A stretch of 64,000 nt of DNA from Fasciolopsis buskii. Lineage: Eukaryota > Platyhelminthes > Trematoda > Plagiorchiida > Fasciolidae. The notes beneath the pieces are model-generated. The model was not told where the DNA came from. It ran no database searches and worked only from the letters and a program-made list of their open reading frames with translations. Positions 25,801-36,254 of this stretch are shown piece by piece; position 1 is the stretch's first letter; each line of letters opens with the position of its first letter. Made by a program: the position numbers and the translations under genes. The stretch is from NCBI GenBank assembly GCA_008360955.1, contig LUCM01007372.1, positions 266,023 to 330,022 of the forward strand, written 5' to 3'.

Positions 25801-26154
25801 ATTAACAACACCACATATTATTCACTTGATATCCCCTTTTTCATGTTCATCGTGGTCTAAAGACACTCCCATGACCGTCTCTAAGGCTAACTGTGGTGTT
25901 GGTGCATTCAACGATGACTTGCGGATTTGTTAATGGGTAACCATGTGAGAAAAATCTTACCGTTCTAATTGCAAGACAACTTGGTTTATTATAGGACTCC
26001 ACTAGTGTACGGTGTTCTGGTCATTAGGGAGTAGAATGAGCGGTCTCGGAAACTAATCGGACACTTTGATAATCCGAATCACCTTGCAAGTAGCATCGAT
26101 TGATGAATTGTAGTTCTCACACTGATTATGCGTTTCTTCAACCATTTATCTTAG
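22827..26154 (+). other. intron before CUB module 4
   Basis: About 3.3 kb after the candidate alternative tail. Contains a minus-strand tRNA-derived SINE (about 23100-23300). I searched for a second signal-peptide exon that could make module 4 part of a separate gene and saw none. The remaining open frames are short and unremarkable. Confidence 0.5.
23100..23300 (-). mobile_element. tRNA-derived SINE, copy 1
   Basis: Read on the minus strand, a tRNA-like head lies near 23290 (GGCAGCAATCAAGGGGATTAGG, an A-box-like stretch, followed by CCCAAATCC as a decayed B box). It is followed by a unique tail. The same order and about 190 bases of recognisable similarity recur at 48690-48890 in the same orientation. 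Shared words include GACGAGCC, CCAAAGTGA, CTAATCC and a GCCAT/TGCCC edge. Confidence 0.6.
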
Positions 26155-26330
26155 TTGATACCAAAAAGCCCTACTTCGCCTGCGAGAAATTAGTTTATAA
26201 AGCCACTAGAACCTCGCATACGCTGCACGTACCATCGTTGGACACGGTTCTGGACAAAAATTTCACTTGTGAATATGTGATTGAACCGCGGATTGGGAGA
26301 AAAGTGCAATGGCAATTCACCAGATTTAAG
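26155..26330 (+). CDS. CUB gene 2, module 4 half A
   Basis: A 176-base exon after acceptor CAACCATTTATCTTAG. It enters with two bases (V/G then DTKKPYFACEKLV) and ends in phase 0 at AAG|GTGAGT. The second Cys is in KNFTCEYVIEPRIG and the terminal strand reads VQWQFTRFK. It is nine bases longer than modules 1 and 2 half A. The phase fits the donors at 22167 and 18697. Confidence 0.83.
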
Positions 26331-28613
26331 GTGAGTCATCTAGAAGGTAGTAATCAAAAATTGTTCATTTGTTATTAACAGCTTATTTCATTGCACCGTG
26401 TACAACAATTACCAGGTTCATCCCCCAGAAGACAACAATTAGCCGAGGCCTGTTGAACAGGATGAAATAAAAATGGCTGGATTGTGCACATACCCATGAT
26501 AACCCTGGCGGTTGATTCGTCGTAATCCCACGGTGCTCCGTGGAGTTCGACGAGGTGAGGGAATGGAAGATTTACTGGACTGGGACTGATTCAATTTCGC
26601 TAGTAGGAGAAATGTATAGCATGTTGCCCTCTAGTCACACTCCAATATTTTGGCTGATCTATCCGATAGGTGATCCACTAGATTGGTTAATCATTGTCTG
26701 ATTGTCACTCCGTTGGCACCTGCCGCCATTGTGCGTTTGCACTGAAACCCGGTGCTCTATAGGTGGGGACACCGATATTAGATTTACGAGAGGTTCATCT
26801 GCCTACTTTTGTTTGGTAGTCAACTAAACTCGCAAAAATTTTGTCCATTTTCAAAATAAAAATCTCACGTGGACACTTTTTAATACGAACTCAACTGATA
26901 GAGATGCATCAAAATAAAATGCAATGCGTAAAATCCTCTTCCCAAAGATCAGACAGACGACGGTCAAAATAACTGACATTGCACGGTTTGAACTCACGTC
27001 CACCGGGTTCTAAACCTAGCGCCATCAATTGCCCCCCCCCTTCAATGGAGCGATGTTTAACTGACTGTCAACAATTTTTTGAAAAATTGTGCTCTAAGAC
27101 ATGAAGAAATCAGGGCAACTTATGATACGTCAAAATATGCGGTCACTTCACAAATCTTAGTGGAAGACTTGAAGAAGTTCGGGGGAAAGCGTTTGTGTGA
27201 AACCATCAAAATTATTATTATTGTTGTTGACAACTATGCTATCCGTAGTAGTGCTAGTGAAAGTTCGGCTAACATAAGATTCGATTGTAAACGTGCCTTG
27301 AGAAAGGTTATCCACGGCGACCGAAAATGTGGGGAATCACAAAATCTACCAAAAACGCCGTGTTACTGACATCAAAATATCAACAGGAAATTTGAAAATC
27401 TAGTGTTTCAGTGATTTGGTGAACAGAATCCATAAAATACTAATCGTGCAAAACCCAGATTTCAGTGGACTATCAGAGAAGAAAAGCTAGCAGGTGACTG
27501 AACGACTCGATTTGAATTCTTGACGAAATGCGATGTGTAAATTTGGATTCATAATTCACAAAGTAACTGACAGTCACTACTTTAGTAGGGCTTATTTTTA
27601 GAATGTTTGCTCTGGTTATCGATTTCATTCAGTTTTGCGCATTTGTCACATCGGTAACCGGACCTGAGTCATGAGAACTCCATGCGGAGAGGTTTCCAGA
27701 ATTTTCAAGAAAATGAAGGCAATGAGCCACTGAACCATAGCCTTAGTCCTAACGCTATCAGAAATTAAGTAATCATGGTTTGGTGATGATCGTTTAACAA
27801 TTCATTTTTCGGCCAGTCACGTGTGAGTCGGAAAAAAATGGAAAAGTAGAACATGGGTTGGGATATAAATAGCATCAACTGTGCCCTTGGATCTGCTTCG
27901 GGAACCTGATTCTTATCACGTGAGTGATTTCCGTAGCTCACATCCCACAAATGACCGGGCGACTAAGCTGCTCGGCTTTTGTAAATTATGCTCCATCCAA
28001 ATTTTTTTTTGCACCCAAGTGTAACATTGATCCGATGACTTGAGAGTTGTGTAGTCCAAAAACCAGTCAATCAAGCATTGTTATGGGATTTACTGGGAAA
28101 GGAGAGCCCGTATGTAACCAGATTATCAATATTAACTTCATTTTGTTTATCAAAACGAGATTCATCATGCAGATCGCTACGATTTTCCCGGATCAATCAA
28201 ATGATAGGCTGTTCATCAGAATCGACTGCCGGTGGTCAAACGGATAAAGTTGTAACGTCCAGACGTAGAGGTCGCGAGTTCGAATCGTCGCATCGCCGGT
28301 CAACTTCCCCACTTGGTAGCCTTCTGTTGGCCACGGCCTTCTTCCTGAAAAATGATGCACACTTCGTTTAGGTAATAAGAGAAGTAAAACGATAACTGTC
28401 AATAAACTTCAGGATTCCTGCTTCGGGCCAACATCCTGAACGTTAGCGTATAACGAATTTGTTACGTTAGTTTGTCAGACTATTCTGGTACACAATATAA
28501 CAATCCCCTCACTGTCAAGCCTCAATTATCCACGCAATTCGTTACGAATTCCACACGTTTCTCAATGACGCTTCTTCTTTTTCTACTCATCACACTACGA
28601 TTCGACCATGCAG
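26331..28613 (+). other. intron inside CUB module 4
   Basis: A 2.3 kb phase 0 intron. It holds a tRNA-like SINE head near 28225-28310 and a poly(C) run at about 27030. I recognise no exon in it. Confidence 0.6.
28225..28310 (+). mobile_element. tRNA-derived SINE head
   Basis: An A-box-like TGGTCAAACGG at 28233-28243 is followed after 32 bases by a B-box-like GAGTTCGAATC at 28276-28286, the internal RNA polymerase III promoter layout of tRNA-derived SINEs. Flanking bases do not close an acceptor stem, so this is not a working tRNA gene. It sits within the intron of CUB module 4. Confidence 0.6.
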
Positions 28614-28806
28614 ATGGGCAAAACTGACACGGATTGTGAAAAACACCAAGTTACAATTGGCACAGGTCAAGAAGGTGATCGTCCCACATCCTTTTGTGGT
28701 CCCGATTTCCCCGTAAACTACACAATGCGCCTCGCCAAACTGGTGATCAAAGTTAGCGGAACAGAATTTTCCAACGAGGATGGATTTAGTATAACGTATA
28801 ATTCCA
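28614..28806 (+). CDS. CUB gene 2, module 4 half B
   Basis: A 193-base exon after acceptor CGACCATGCAG, phase 0 in and phase 1 out (TCCA|GTAAGT). It encodes KTDTDCEKHQVTIGTGQEGD, TSFCGPDFPVNYTM and the ending EDGFSITYNS. The FCG motif is intact; the usual Asp after the first Cys is Lys/His. With the eight upstream exons the spliced frame runs 1504 bases, i.e. 501 residues with four CUB domains, and stays open across all joints. The next exon is uncertain. Confidence 0.83.
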
Positions 28807-29444
28807 GTAAGTGTCTCTTCCCCCTCTTTCGAACATTTTTGTTCCAGCAGTCAAACTCTTAGATAAACTAGTGAGATAAGACCAGAAATGATGACCATAC
28901 CTAGGCATTTTTTCGTAAATTTCTATCGATTTCGTAATCATCAACAGTTAGAGGGACGATAAGTGGACAATCGTGAGTCGAATAAAGTAGGACCAAGTTA
29001 GCTCTATCTCACCAGTAGATTTGAACGCACACACATTCGGAGGATTTACATGGTGGTTTTTTGAATGTTGCCAGACAAGTTCTTCTTTTGTTTCGCCTAT
29101 ATCTACACGAGCGGTTCCGAGGAACCTGATCTACATTGATAGCTTGGAAAATCTGAACAGAGCAAACTGAAAAATGGCGATTACAAATTTCATAAACAAC
29201 AAATAGCGCATCGGAATCAACTATCTTAACCTCTGTCACTGTGAACCAGATGATCGAGTGTGGTCATAAGTGTTCTCTTGCCAATGAGAAATGGCGTCAA
29301 ACCACAGTGTAGACACTGTTCCTGGCCAATTCAAATTTCTGTTCCGTCGAGAATGATCAAAACTTAAACCTTTGTCTTAACATACAAGTGGAATATCCCG
29401 CCCTATCCAGACAACTTTAATTATTCAGTCGGCCCAGTACTGTG

Positions 29445-29713
29445 GCGTCTTTCTTCAAATGCAGATATGGGGCAACGCACAGCATATACCAAAAATGTCT
29501 AGCTCAGTGAATTCCGAGATTCGTGTTTATTGCGGACCAGCGGTCCCATACGACTGTGCATTTATTGAAAGTAAACATTACATAAAGAATAGCAACAGAT
29601 TGGAAGCTAGCATTTATTTTAATCTCTCCACATACAACAGTCTGACGTTCGTCAAAACGACGACAAAATCCACGGAAATTAGAAACAATTCTAATCTCCA
29701 CTCCACAAATTAA
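29445..29713 (+). CDS. candidate CUB-like terminal exon of gene 2
   Basis: The acceptor TTTAATTATTCAG opens an 89-codon frame to TAA at 29711-29713. It contains SAQYCGVFLQMQIWGN, RVYCGPAVPYDC and LEASIYFNLSTYNSLTFVKT, which looks like a B half (compare ALSMMIIFNT...LSFVAKE in module 3). It opens in phase 0, which fits the donor of module 4 half A (26330) but not that of half B (28806). From 28806 the same exon would be read in another frame, IGPVLWRLSSNADMGQ, stopping after about 24 codons. So it is either an alternative last exon replacing half B, a short tail, or a decayed module. Confidence 0.45.
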
Positions 29714-30223
29714 TTAGTATATGCCTGCCAACTTTGGGTCACACACATTAGCAATTCTACATCTGTAATCGGTACCTTTTAGATCATTATTCGTATCCAG
29801 TTTTTTTACTTCGTAAAAAGCGCACACACTCCTAAAGTTGACTTCCATTCACACTTCGCGAAAATGCGATAATTAACCCCATATATGTGAAGCAAACAGT
29901 CCTTCTTGGGTTTATATTTGTATAACTGTAGACAGTAAAATCGTGCCAATTAACTCATGGATGAGATCTAGTCACGGTACCCGCAATATACTCGGACTCG
30001 CCACAGCAATATGGGTAATCAACGCGTTTCAAAATATTTATTCGGACAATAAATATTCTTCCTTAGGCTATGCTAAGAATTTGGGTCTGTTTCTTTACAA
30101 TCTTAACAACAGCTCAGCCCGGGTTGGATGGCAAAATTCACCTTCGAAGTGTAAAATGCTGGCTCGAACGAAGTTTTGAGTGGATATTTGAGTTTAGTTA
30201 TCAGGAAATTTTTATTTTCGCAG

Positions 30224-30480
30224 GTGTCCGTGAGTCAGAAAGTGCTCGTGTTTATACGAGGGTCGATTTTCATTTTCAATTCGAAACATTCATGGTCTCT
30301 GACCAGACGTCCGGTTGTGGATTAAAGGTGGCAAGAAGATTGGTCCTGCTATGCGGTTCTGTAACAAGACCTTTGGGAAGATCGTCGATGTTCGAACGCC
30401 GCAATCTTCGCAGTATCAGTCATATGTAGTGGAAGAATTTTCCGAGGTTGGATTTCGGGAATTCCTTCCTAGGGTACAAC
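30224..30480 (+). pseudogene. frameshifted CUB-like module
   Basis: After an acceptor-like TTTTTATTTTCGCAG, one frame gives VRESESARVYTRVDFHFQFE and TFMVSDQTSGC, like the end of an A half joined directly to the start of a B half. Near 30315 the similarity jumps to another frame: LWIKGGKKIGPAMRFCNKTF, then SQYQSYVVEE and EVGFREF. The match of WIKGG...RFC...GFREF to the CUB second half is fair, but the frame break and the lack of an intron between halves suggest a decayed copy. An unresolved sequencing indel is the alternative. Confidence 0.4.
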
Positions 30481-30955
30481 CTTTCAAAAAAGCATTGCAT
30501 TTCACTAAGCTAAGTTGTTTGAGACAGGCGGTACACATCTCCGTAGATTGCCCACCTGACTGGATGGTGTGGTCCAAGAAAAGTTTTGGTTGAACAATGA
30601 GTAAGAGGGCGGTTAGTTTGTGACCTGGCGAGATTATAAGACTTTTGCCAGAGGAATGGCACATGCGCGTCCAGCCAAATTGCCGGGTTGATGATCACGA
30701 GGTAACTCCAAGTCAAAATTGGTGAATTTAGGCATGATTTAATACCGTAGTCTGTAATTCTCTTGCACTCGAAATCTCTAATCTTATATATGATTGTCTT
30801 TCTTAGCACCTTGCAGTCGCCATTTCGCCACTGGTCGTTCATTTCTCTTATTGAACACACCGTGCTGCATGGTAGCAACCTAAACTAGACCATATCAGTG
30901 ACAAATCAATGACCGTAAATGCTGAATTGAACTGATGTGGTCTTAACTCTTTTAG

Positions 30956-31130
30956 TGGGTGCGCTAACCTTTATTGGAAAAATCGTTTTGCAAGACATGA
31001 TGCGTGCTCATGTCCCGCTTGGAGGTTATCTGGAGAATAAAGAGACTGATAATTGTACAACGGGAACTGGGAAACCACAAAGGGTGTACAGAATAAACCA
31101 TGCGATTACTTTCGACCGATGGGGCAAAAG
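30956..31130 (+). pseudogene. weak CUB half A-like stretch
   Basis: After an acceptor-like AACTCTTTTAG, an open frame entering with two bases encodes GALTFIGKIVLQDMMRAHV, then ETDNCTTGTGKPQRVYRINH and AITFDRW. Spacing of the Cys and the basic/hydrophobic strand are reminiscent of an A half, but the first Cys is missing and no proper donor follows the F. Treated as a decayed fragment. Confidence 0.25.
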
Positions 31131-32460
31131 ATGGTTTAATGAGCAAAGATGACGCTTTGGGATGAACATTAAGAGCAATTACAGGAAATCGACATCACAA
31201 ATTCCCAGGTGACGACAATAGTTGAGTCGCCCAAGAAACCATATCTCCGTGAGAATGTACTATGGGCGTCCGATTAGCAAAGATGATAAGGGACCAGACG
31301 GGCAAATATAGAGTGGTAACAGAACACGAATGTCTAGATTTTAGTAATGAACTTAAAAACCCATGATTCGCAAGTAGTCGATTGGTCAGTTCAAAAACAG
31401 GTAAAATTGGAAGAACGGTTAAGATCTCATCAATTCTTTCATCATTTCTTATTGGAGAAAGAAAACTCAATGTTTGAACTATGGACTTCTGTTTGCTCCA
31501 AACCGTATTTTGTCCAGGTTCGGCAAAGTTCTGGTCACTTCTGGCTATTGTCCTCGGGTCTGTGTTTACGCTTAAAAACGAATGGATCATTTGAGCTGGG
31601 CACGGTGAAGGTAATCCTTCTTTCAATCCGAACTACGTTTCTCAACGTTCCGTATCTGCACTGATACGTTCGTCTTCGCACTCTTGCTTTATCAACTCAC
31701 GTTTCGATTGAAGTTAAATGCTCAATTCTGTGTTATTATAAACTTGTGTATACAAAAGGAACTTTCAGCAATATTTTTTGTCAAATGCGACTTGCTTAAT
31801 TCGTGTGCATACGAAAGAATATACACATTGATTTAAGACGCAAAAAGTAGGCGTTAAAAGGCATCCAGATTTTTCATTTTTGATTAAACCTTCACCATGT
31901 AACATTTTTAAGTGTATTGTTCAGAAAATGAAGGGAAAATGCGGTTCTGCCAATATACGGTCAAGGAAGCACAGGTGAGGAAGGAAACATGCGCCATGTA
32001 AACGTTCCACTTTCATGGAATTAGATAAGAGGAACCTTTAGATGGGGCACGTGATCATTTGCCACAAGGTGACTGGTTCATAAACTTAAGCTCATGTTCT
32101 GCGAGCATGGACATTCTGAAGTGTCTGTGTGACTGCGTGCTGGCAACAGTCGCGCACGTTTGCTGTTGACACAAATTGCAACCCCGGTTGTTAGAATCAA
32201 CCTTCTCGAACACTGCCCTCATACCTAGTATATTCCAGGATGGTACGAACTAATGCAACTAGCAAGCAGAAATGCTACCTACCAGGTGCATTTGGCCAAA
32301 ATCATGCTGTGCACAAAAGAGAAAGTCGAGACAAATTTTAAGATCTGCAGGATTTCATATTAAGTAAAGTTACACAATGAATCTTTATCGAATTCCAAAA
32401 ACATACAAATTTCGTTTCTCATCAAAACAGAGCTTTAATCCCAATTAGCCTGTAAACAAA
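31131..32460. other. nothing recognised
   Basis: Overlapping open frames on both strands around 31195-31664 (143 codons minus, 105 codons plus) show no family motif I recognise and no convincing splice borders. Confidence 0.4.
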
Positions 32461-32718
32461 GTGCACGTGAAACTGAGCAAAATCTCGGTACTTCGGTTCG
32501 CGGTTTCTAAATCTTATTGGAAGGGTCCAGAAGTTTGTGCATCCCATATCAAAAAAGCCACGAAGATTTTAACGAGCATCAGAACAACATTCCTTCAGCA
32601 CCGTGGAGGACCCACCGCGGTAGAGCTAAATCAACAGCAAGGGAAGAAATCTTTCAATAAATTGCTTGCAAAGGAAGACGGAAAATCTATTCTCATGAGG
32701 TTTTCCCAGTTATTCTGA
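32461..32718 (+). pseudogene. decayed CUB half A-like stretch
   Basis: An open frame encodes EVCASHIKKATKILTS, then GGPTAVELNQQQGKKS and KEDGKSILMRFSQLF before a stop. The single Cys, the Gly-Pro turn and the closing LMRFSQL strand follow the A-half layout, but the second Cys is absent and the frame ends where a donor would be expected. It could be a pseudo-exon. Confidence 0.3.
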
Positions 32719-32804
32719 ATTCTGTCCGGGAGTTGAATCGAATTTCAACCTATACGAAGCCCACAATGGAGCGAGAGAGGTCACGAATTCGATCCACTTG
32801 AACC

Positions 32805-33017
32805 TTGACGTATTCCGTTGCAGCGGCTGGTCTATTTGGCAAATGCCCGCTCTATGATGAAAAAGCTCCTACAACATGGCGCGTGAGGAAAGAAATCATC
32901 GTGAAGCCCCCCACACTTAACACGATTGCTGATTTCGTCGAGTCCAGTTCAATCAATTGTTATATAGAACGCTATAGGAAACGCATTCGTTGCCCCAGTG
33001 GAGAAGCAAATGAGTGA
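32805..33017 (+). pseudogene. CUB half A-like stretch
   Basis: The frame encodes FGKCPLYDEKAPTTWRV, EIIVKPPTLNTIAD and ESSSINCYIERYRKRIRC. Compare the module 4 A half (FACEKLVYKAT...LHVPSLDTV...FTCEYVI): the two Cys, the proline turn and the order agree. The core F-x-x-F strand and a donor are missing in the same frame, so it is probably broken. Confidence 0.35.
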
Positions 33018-33232
33018 CCTGGAGGGAGGATACGGGGGACACCGGGAGCTGCAATTGAAAAAAGACTGTGCTGCTTTAGTGAATACTACATAAATCCGAT
33101 GCGATGATCAAAAGGGACACTTTGGGTGTCGAGTGCATTCATCCCGTAAGCAGTAGTTGTCCTTCGTTCAACCTGTACGAATGCCGTCCAACGCTTGAAC
33201 GCAAAAAATAAATGCAAAAAGATTTTTCGGGA

Positions 33233-33388
33233 AAACGTTTCTTGACCGGTACGTACTTGAATGGCGAAGCCAAGACCATTGGTTCACCAAATGCATCCGG
33301 GGGCATTTCGCTGAATCTTCACATAATGTTTACCAAAAGCCATGATAGCTGTTTTTTCCAGTCAAAGAAAACGAATACCAAATGGTAA
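33233..33388 (+). pseudogene. CUB half B-like stretch
   Basis: The frame encodes KRFLTGTYLNGEAKTIGSPN, then ISLNLHIMFTKSHDSCFF, stopping at TAA 33386-33388. The pattern resembles the later part of a B half (compare AKPDDTIYPGSALSMMIIFNT of module 3), but Cys-Gly before it is lost (RFLTG in place of FCG). It lies 200 bases after the A-like stretch at 32805. Confidence 0.3.
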
Positions 33389-33630
33389 AATCGCATACAC
33401 AGTGTTCAGCGTTAGGAGTGGAAGCTAACTGGAGTGTCTGCCAGCAACCTGAAGGTAGGGAACAGAAAATAAATGTTACTTACAAAAGTCAAGATTTAAA
33501 TTTGGAACAGCTAGGGATTCTGAATTTGTCAGTCTTTCACTTCTCCGAAAGACGATCGCAAATGCCTCGTTTGGAATGACGCAACGCGTTTTTTTTTATA
33601 AAACGTGTCATGCAATCGATGAGCTGAAGT

Positions 33631-33978
33631 ATGGTTTTTTTTCGTGACTTAATTGGAGCCAAACTGCTTTTCACTGTTTCCTATAACTACACCGAGATAC
33701 ATGCGGTTATCCGATGTCGCAAACAGCTCTCTGTTCTAGCCACGTATACGGTTGAGCGTCTCAATTTTAACCGCATCTACAATTTGACATTCTTTTGTTT
33801 TGATCGGAAAAACAATTACTGCGATTATAGCGAGCATTTTGTGAAGATGGAACAAGATGATTCTGGAGTCACTGTACGAACCAATGTGTTTCTGGCTTCC
33901 CCAGTCAGATTTTCAATGATCAACGAGAACCCGTTTCCTATGACATCTCAGAATCTGGCACCGACGAAAAGCGTCTAG
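33631..33978 (+). CDS. unassigned 115-codon open frame, possibly CUB-like
   Basis: An uninterrupted frame with ATG at 33631 and TAG at 33976. It contains AKLLFTVSYNYTEIHAVIRC, ERLNFNRIYNLTFFCFDRK and NNYCDYSEHFVKMEQDDS. The CDYSEHFVKM step is like the start of a CUB B half with the Asp after Cys kept. There is no FCG motif later and no signal peptide. It may be a fused, intron-less and diverged CUB, or a chance frame at the end of the decayed array. I do not assign a function. Confidence 0.3.
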   Translation: MVFFRDLIGAKLLFTVSYNYTEIHAVIRCRKQLSVLATYTVERLNFNRIYNLTFFCFDRKNNYCDYSEHFVKMEQDDSGVTVRTNVFLASPVRFSMINENPFPMTSQNLAPTKSV

Positions 33979-35669
33979 GTGAATTACGAACACGGAATTC
34001 TTGACACGAGTTTAGAACGATGGAAGTTCTTCAGTACACCGTTCTAAGCTAAAAGAAATGATCAACCTTAAAGAGGTTGTTTTTCAGTTCCGATTTCTTT
34101 GGACATATTTCCCGAGTGGATTAAAAGGCTATGCTTTTCGAATCCAGAGGGTGTCCTAAAACAACGGGATTTTCGTAAGCCGTAATTGCACGGTCACCAT
34201 GACTACCGAACTAGGATAGACTTGACCGCAAATCGTTTTCAATCCATCAGCTGAATTGACCTTTTGTAACATTGTTATTCGGATTCGTGGTCTGTTTTGC
34301 TCAGTAAATCGAATGAAACATCACATAAATCCGAATACTCACCTTCAAGAAATGCATGTTTGACATTACTACTATTATTATTGTCGCAGGACCCCTGCAG
34401 TTCCCAAAATTATCCATGGATATGGATACGATTTCATTTCATTATCTAGTCAATATTCACCCACTTCGATCGAACAAGTTAGAAACCAGCCCAAGGTCAC
34501 AAAGAGGACCTAATCCATAACGAAGATGTAGGCTATTCGCATTCGCATACACAGGTTTCTGAGCCACTTGAACAGGTAAACTTGGGAGCAGAGAAATCAT
34601 CTTAAATAGCCTCGCAAGAAATGATAGCAAGGGGAGTGCAAGTGTTAATAGGCAAAACAGTGAGGTCTCAATATGAGATCCAACAGTGGTCCAATACCCC
34701 GAAATATTTTCGATTAGTGTATGGAAAAATCACTTCTTGGAGTGTAGCCACATGGGAACGAAACAACCTCTTTCAATAACTGTGTGCATAAACTACTAGT
34801 AAGGGTATACTTGTGTCGTTTTGAGTCCATCCGTGGGTCAAGATGACCTCAAGCATGTTTGTCTTTCTCATGAGTGAGTAGACGAAAATTCTAACAGATG
34901 ATTCGGACTTGATCCAAAAGTAAATCCTGAAACAAATCAATAGAACCTGGGGTAGTATGCTCCAGCCAGGGATATAAACCACTCAATTACGATGAAATAG
35001 TGTATTCCTCATCTGCCAAGCTCCCTACAGCCTTAATTTATCGATGTACATTTACACTATCGGTGGTGGTCTTGCGCACTAAGAAAATAAGTGACTTGAT
35101 CTGAGATATGAGCTTTCATTCAGCCGAGTTTTGTTTGGAGTTGGTGCTGATAGCCGAGCTGAGTCAGCCCCACTATACCATCGCTAATCACCGCAACGAA
35201 TCCCACTACGAAACCCCCAAGGCATCCTGTACTTCACTAAACTGACTTGGCATAAGACTAAGGAACTCGTGGCCCAGTCTGATTGTTTATTTCCTAATCT
35301 TAACTTAGAAAAAATATCAATTGTTCATAACGAATAAGAAGGAAAAGTTTAAACGAAGATATTACTGACTTAGGGAAATCAACCATGAACCTATACCTTA
35401 ACAGAGTGGTCACGAAAACCTTCGAAAATAGAAAGACCCAGGCCATACTGCGAGGTACTGGCAAAATCAATGTCCTACTGTTTCGTTTTCACTTCGAAAC
35501 AACGGTTGAAGTGGACGTTTACCGAGACCAAACTGGATCTCAAGCCAATCCAAACTGAAAGACCGAGAGTAGCATAAATATTTGAGGGAGTGTTTTCGAC
35601 GAACATTGCAAAAACGGTACCATTCCGCCATCGGCTTTCGATGGCAAGGTAGTTCTTCAAGACTGGAAG

Positions 35670-35960
35670 ATGCCAGTATCTGCACTCAATCTTTGTAGTG
35701 TTCGGCTAGTAGTTAATAGTTTCAAGCACCTCAGGAGTCTGATCACACCTGTCAGTGTAATCGCTCTACATCGCCTTCGGTGGCTTGGCCAGGTACTGCG
35801 TACGCTTGCCCATCATCCGCCATTCGTACTCTTTTTGCACGTGCCTGAAGAAGTGAGGCAGTGGTCAGGTTAGGACTTGGCTTAGAGGTACGAAAAAGTT
35901 AGCTTCCGTTTTGACCTCGGTTTGCGCTTCACACCTTCATGGTTGGGACCCAAGAAATGA
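35670..35960 (+). mobile_element. RTE-like LINE fragment
   Basis: Encodes LHRLRWLGQVLRTLAHHPPF, the HQxLRWLGHVLRM motif that lies downstream of the RT domain in fluke RTE-like elements, followed by a broken tail. Only this small part is recognisable. Confidence 0.7.
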
Positions 35961-36212
35961 GGATTGTTGTTAGCTAGAGACGGTGAGATATGGTTAAGAA
36001 CCAAATTCAGTGGCGCGAATGCCTGGTGGTCTGTTTGCAGAACTCCTCTCTCCTAAGCAAACACCGGAAAATCATAGTGTGCCGTGAAAATACAAAAACA
36101 ACTGACTTGTCGTTGTCGACTGTTATCCCCTCTTCTTTTTATCCACATTCCATGTACGTTAATTTATATGTTGTTGCATTGGCATCATGCTTGTTTTCAA
36201 GTCGGCTCACAA

Positions 36213-36249
36213 TATTATATATATATAATATATTATATATATATATATA
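36213..36249. repeat. (AT)n microsatellite
   Basis: About 37 bases of AT/TA dinucleotides with two phase slips. Confidence 0.9.
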
Positions 36250-36254
36250 GCAGG

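Noticed and set aside
31195..31664. 143-codon minus and 105-codon plus overlapping frames
   Set aside because: No motif, no borders and no signal peptide; open frames on both strands of the same stretch look like chance.
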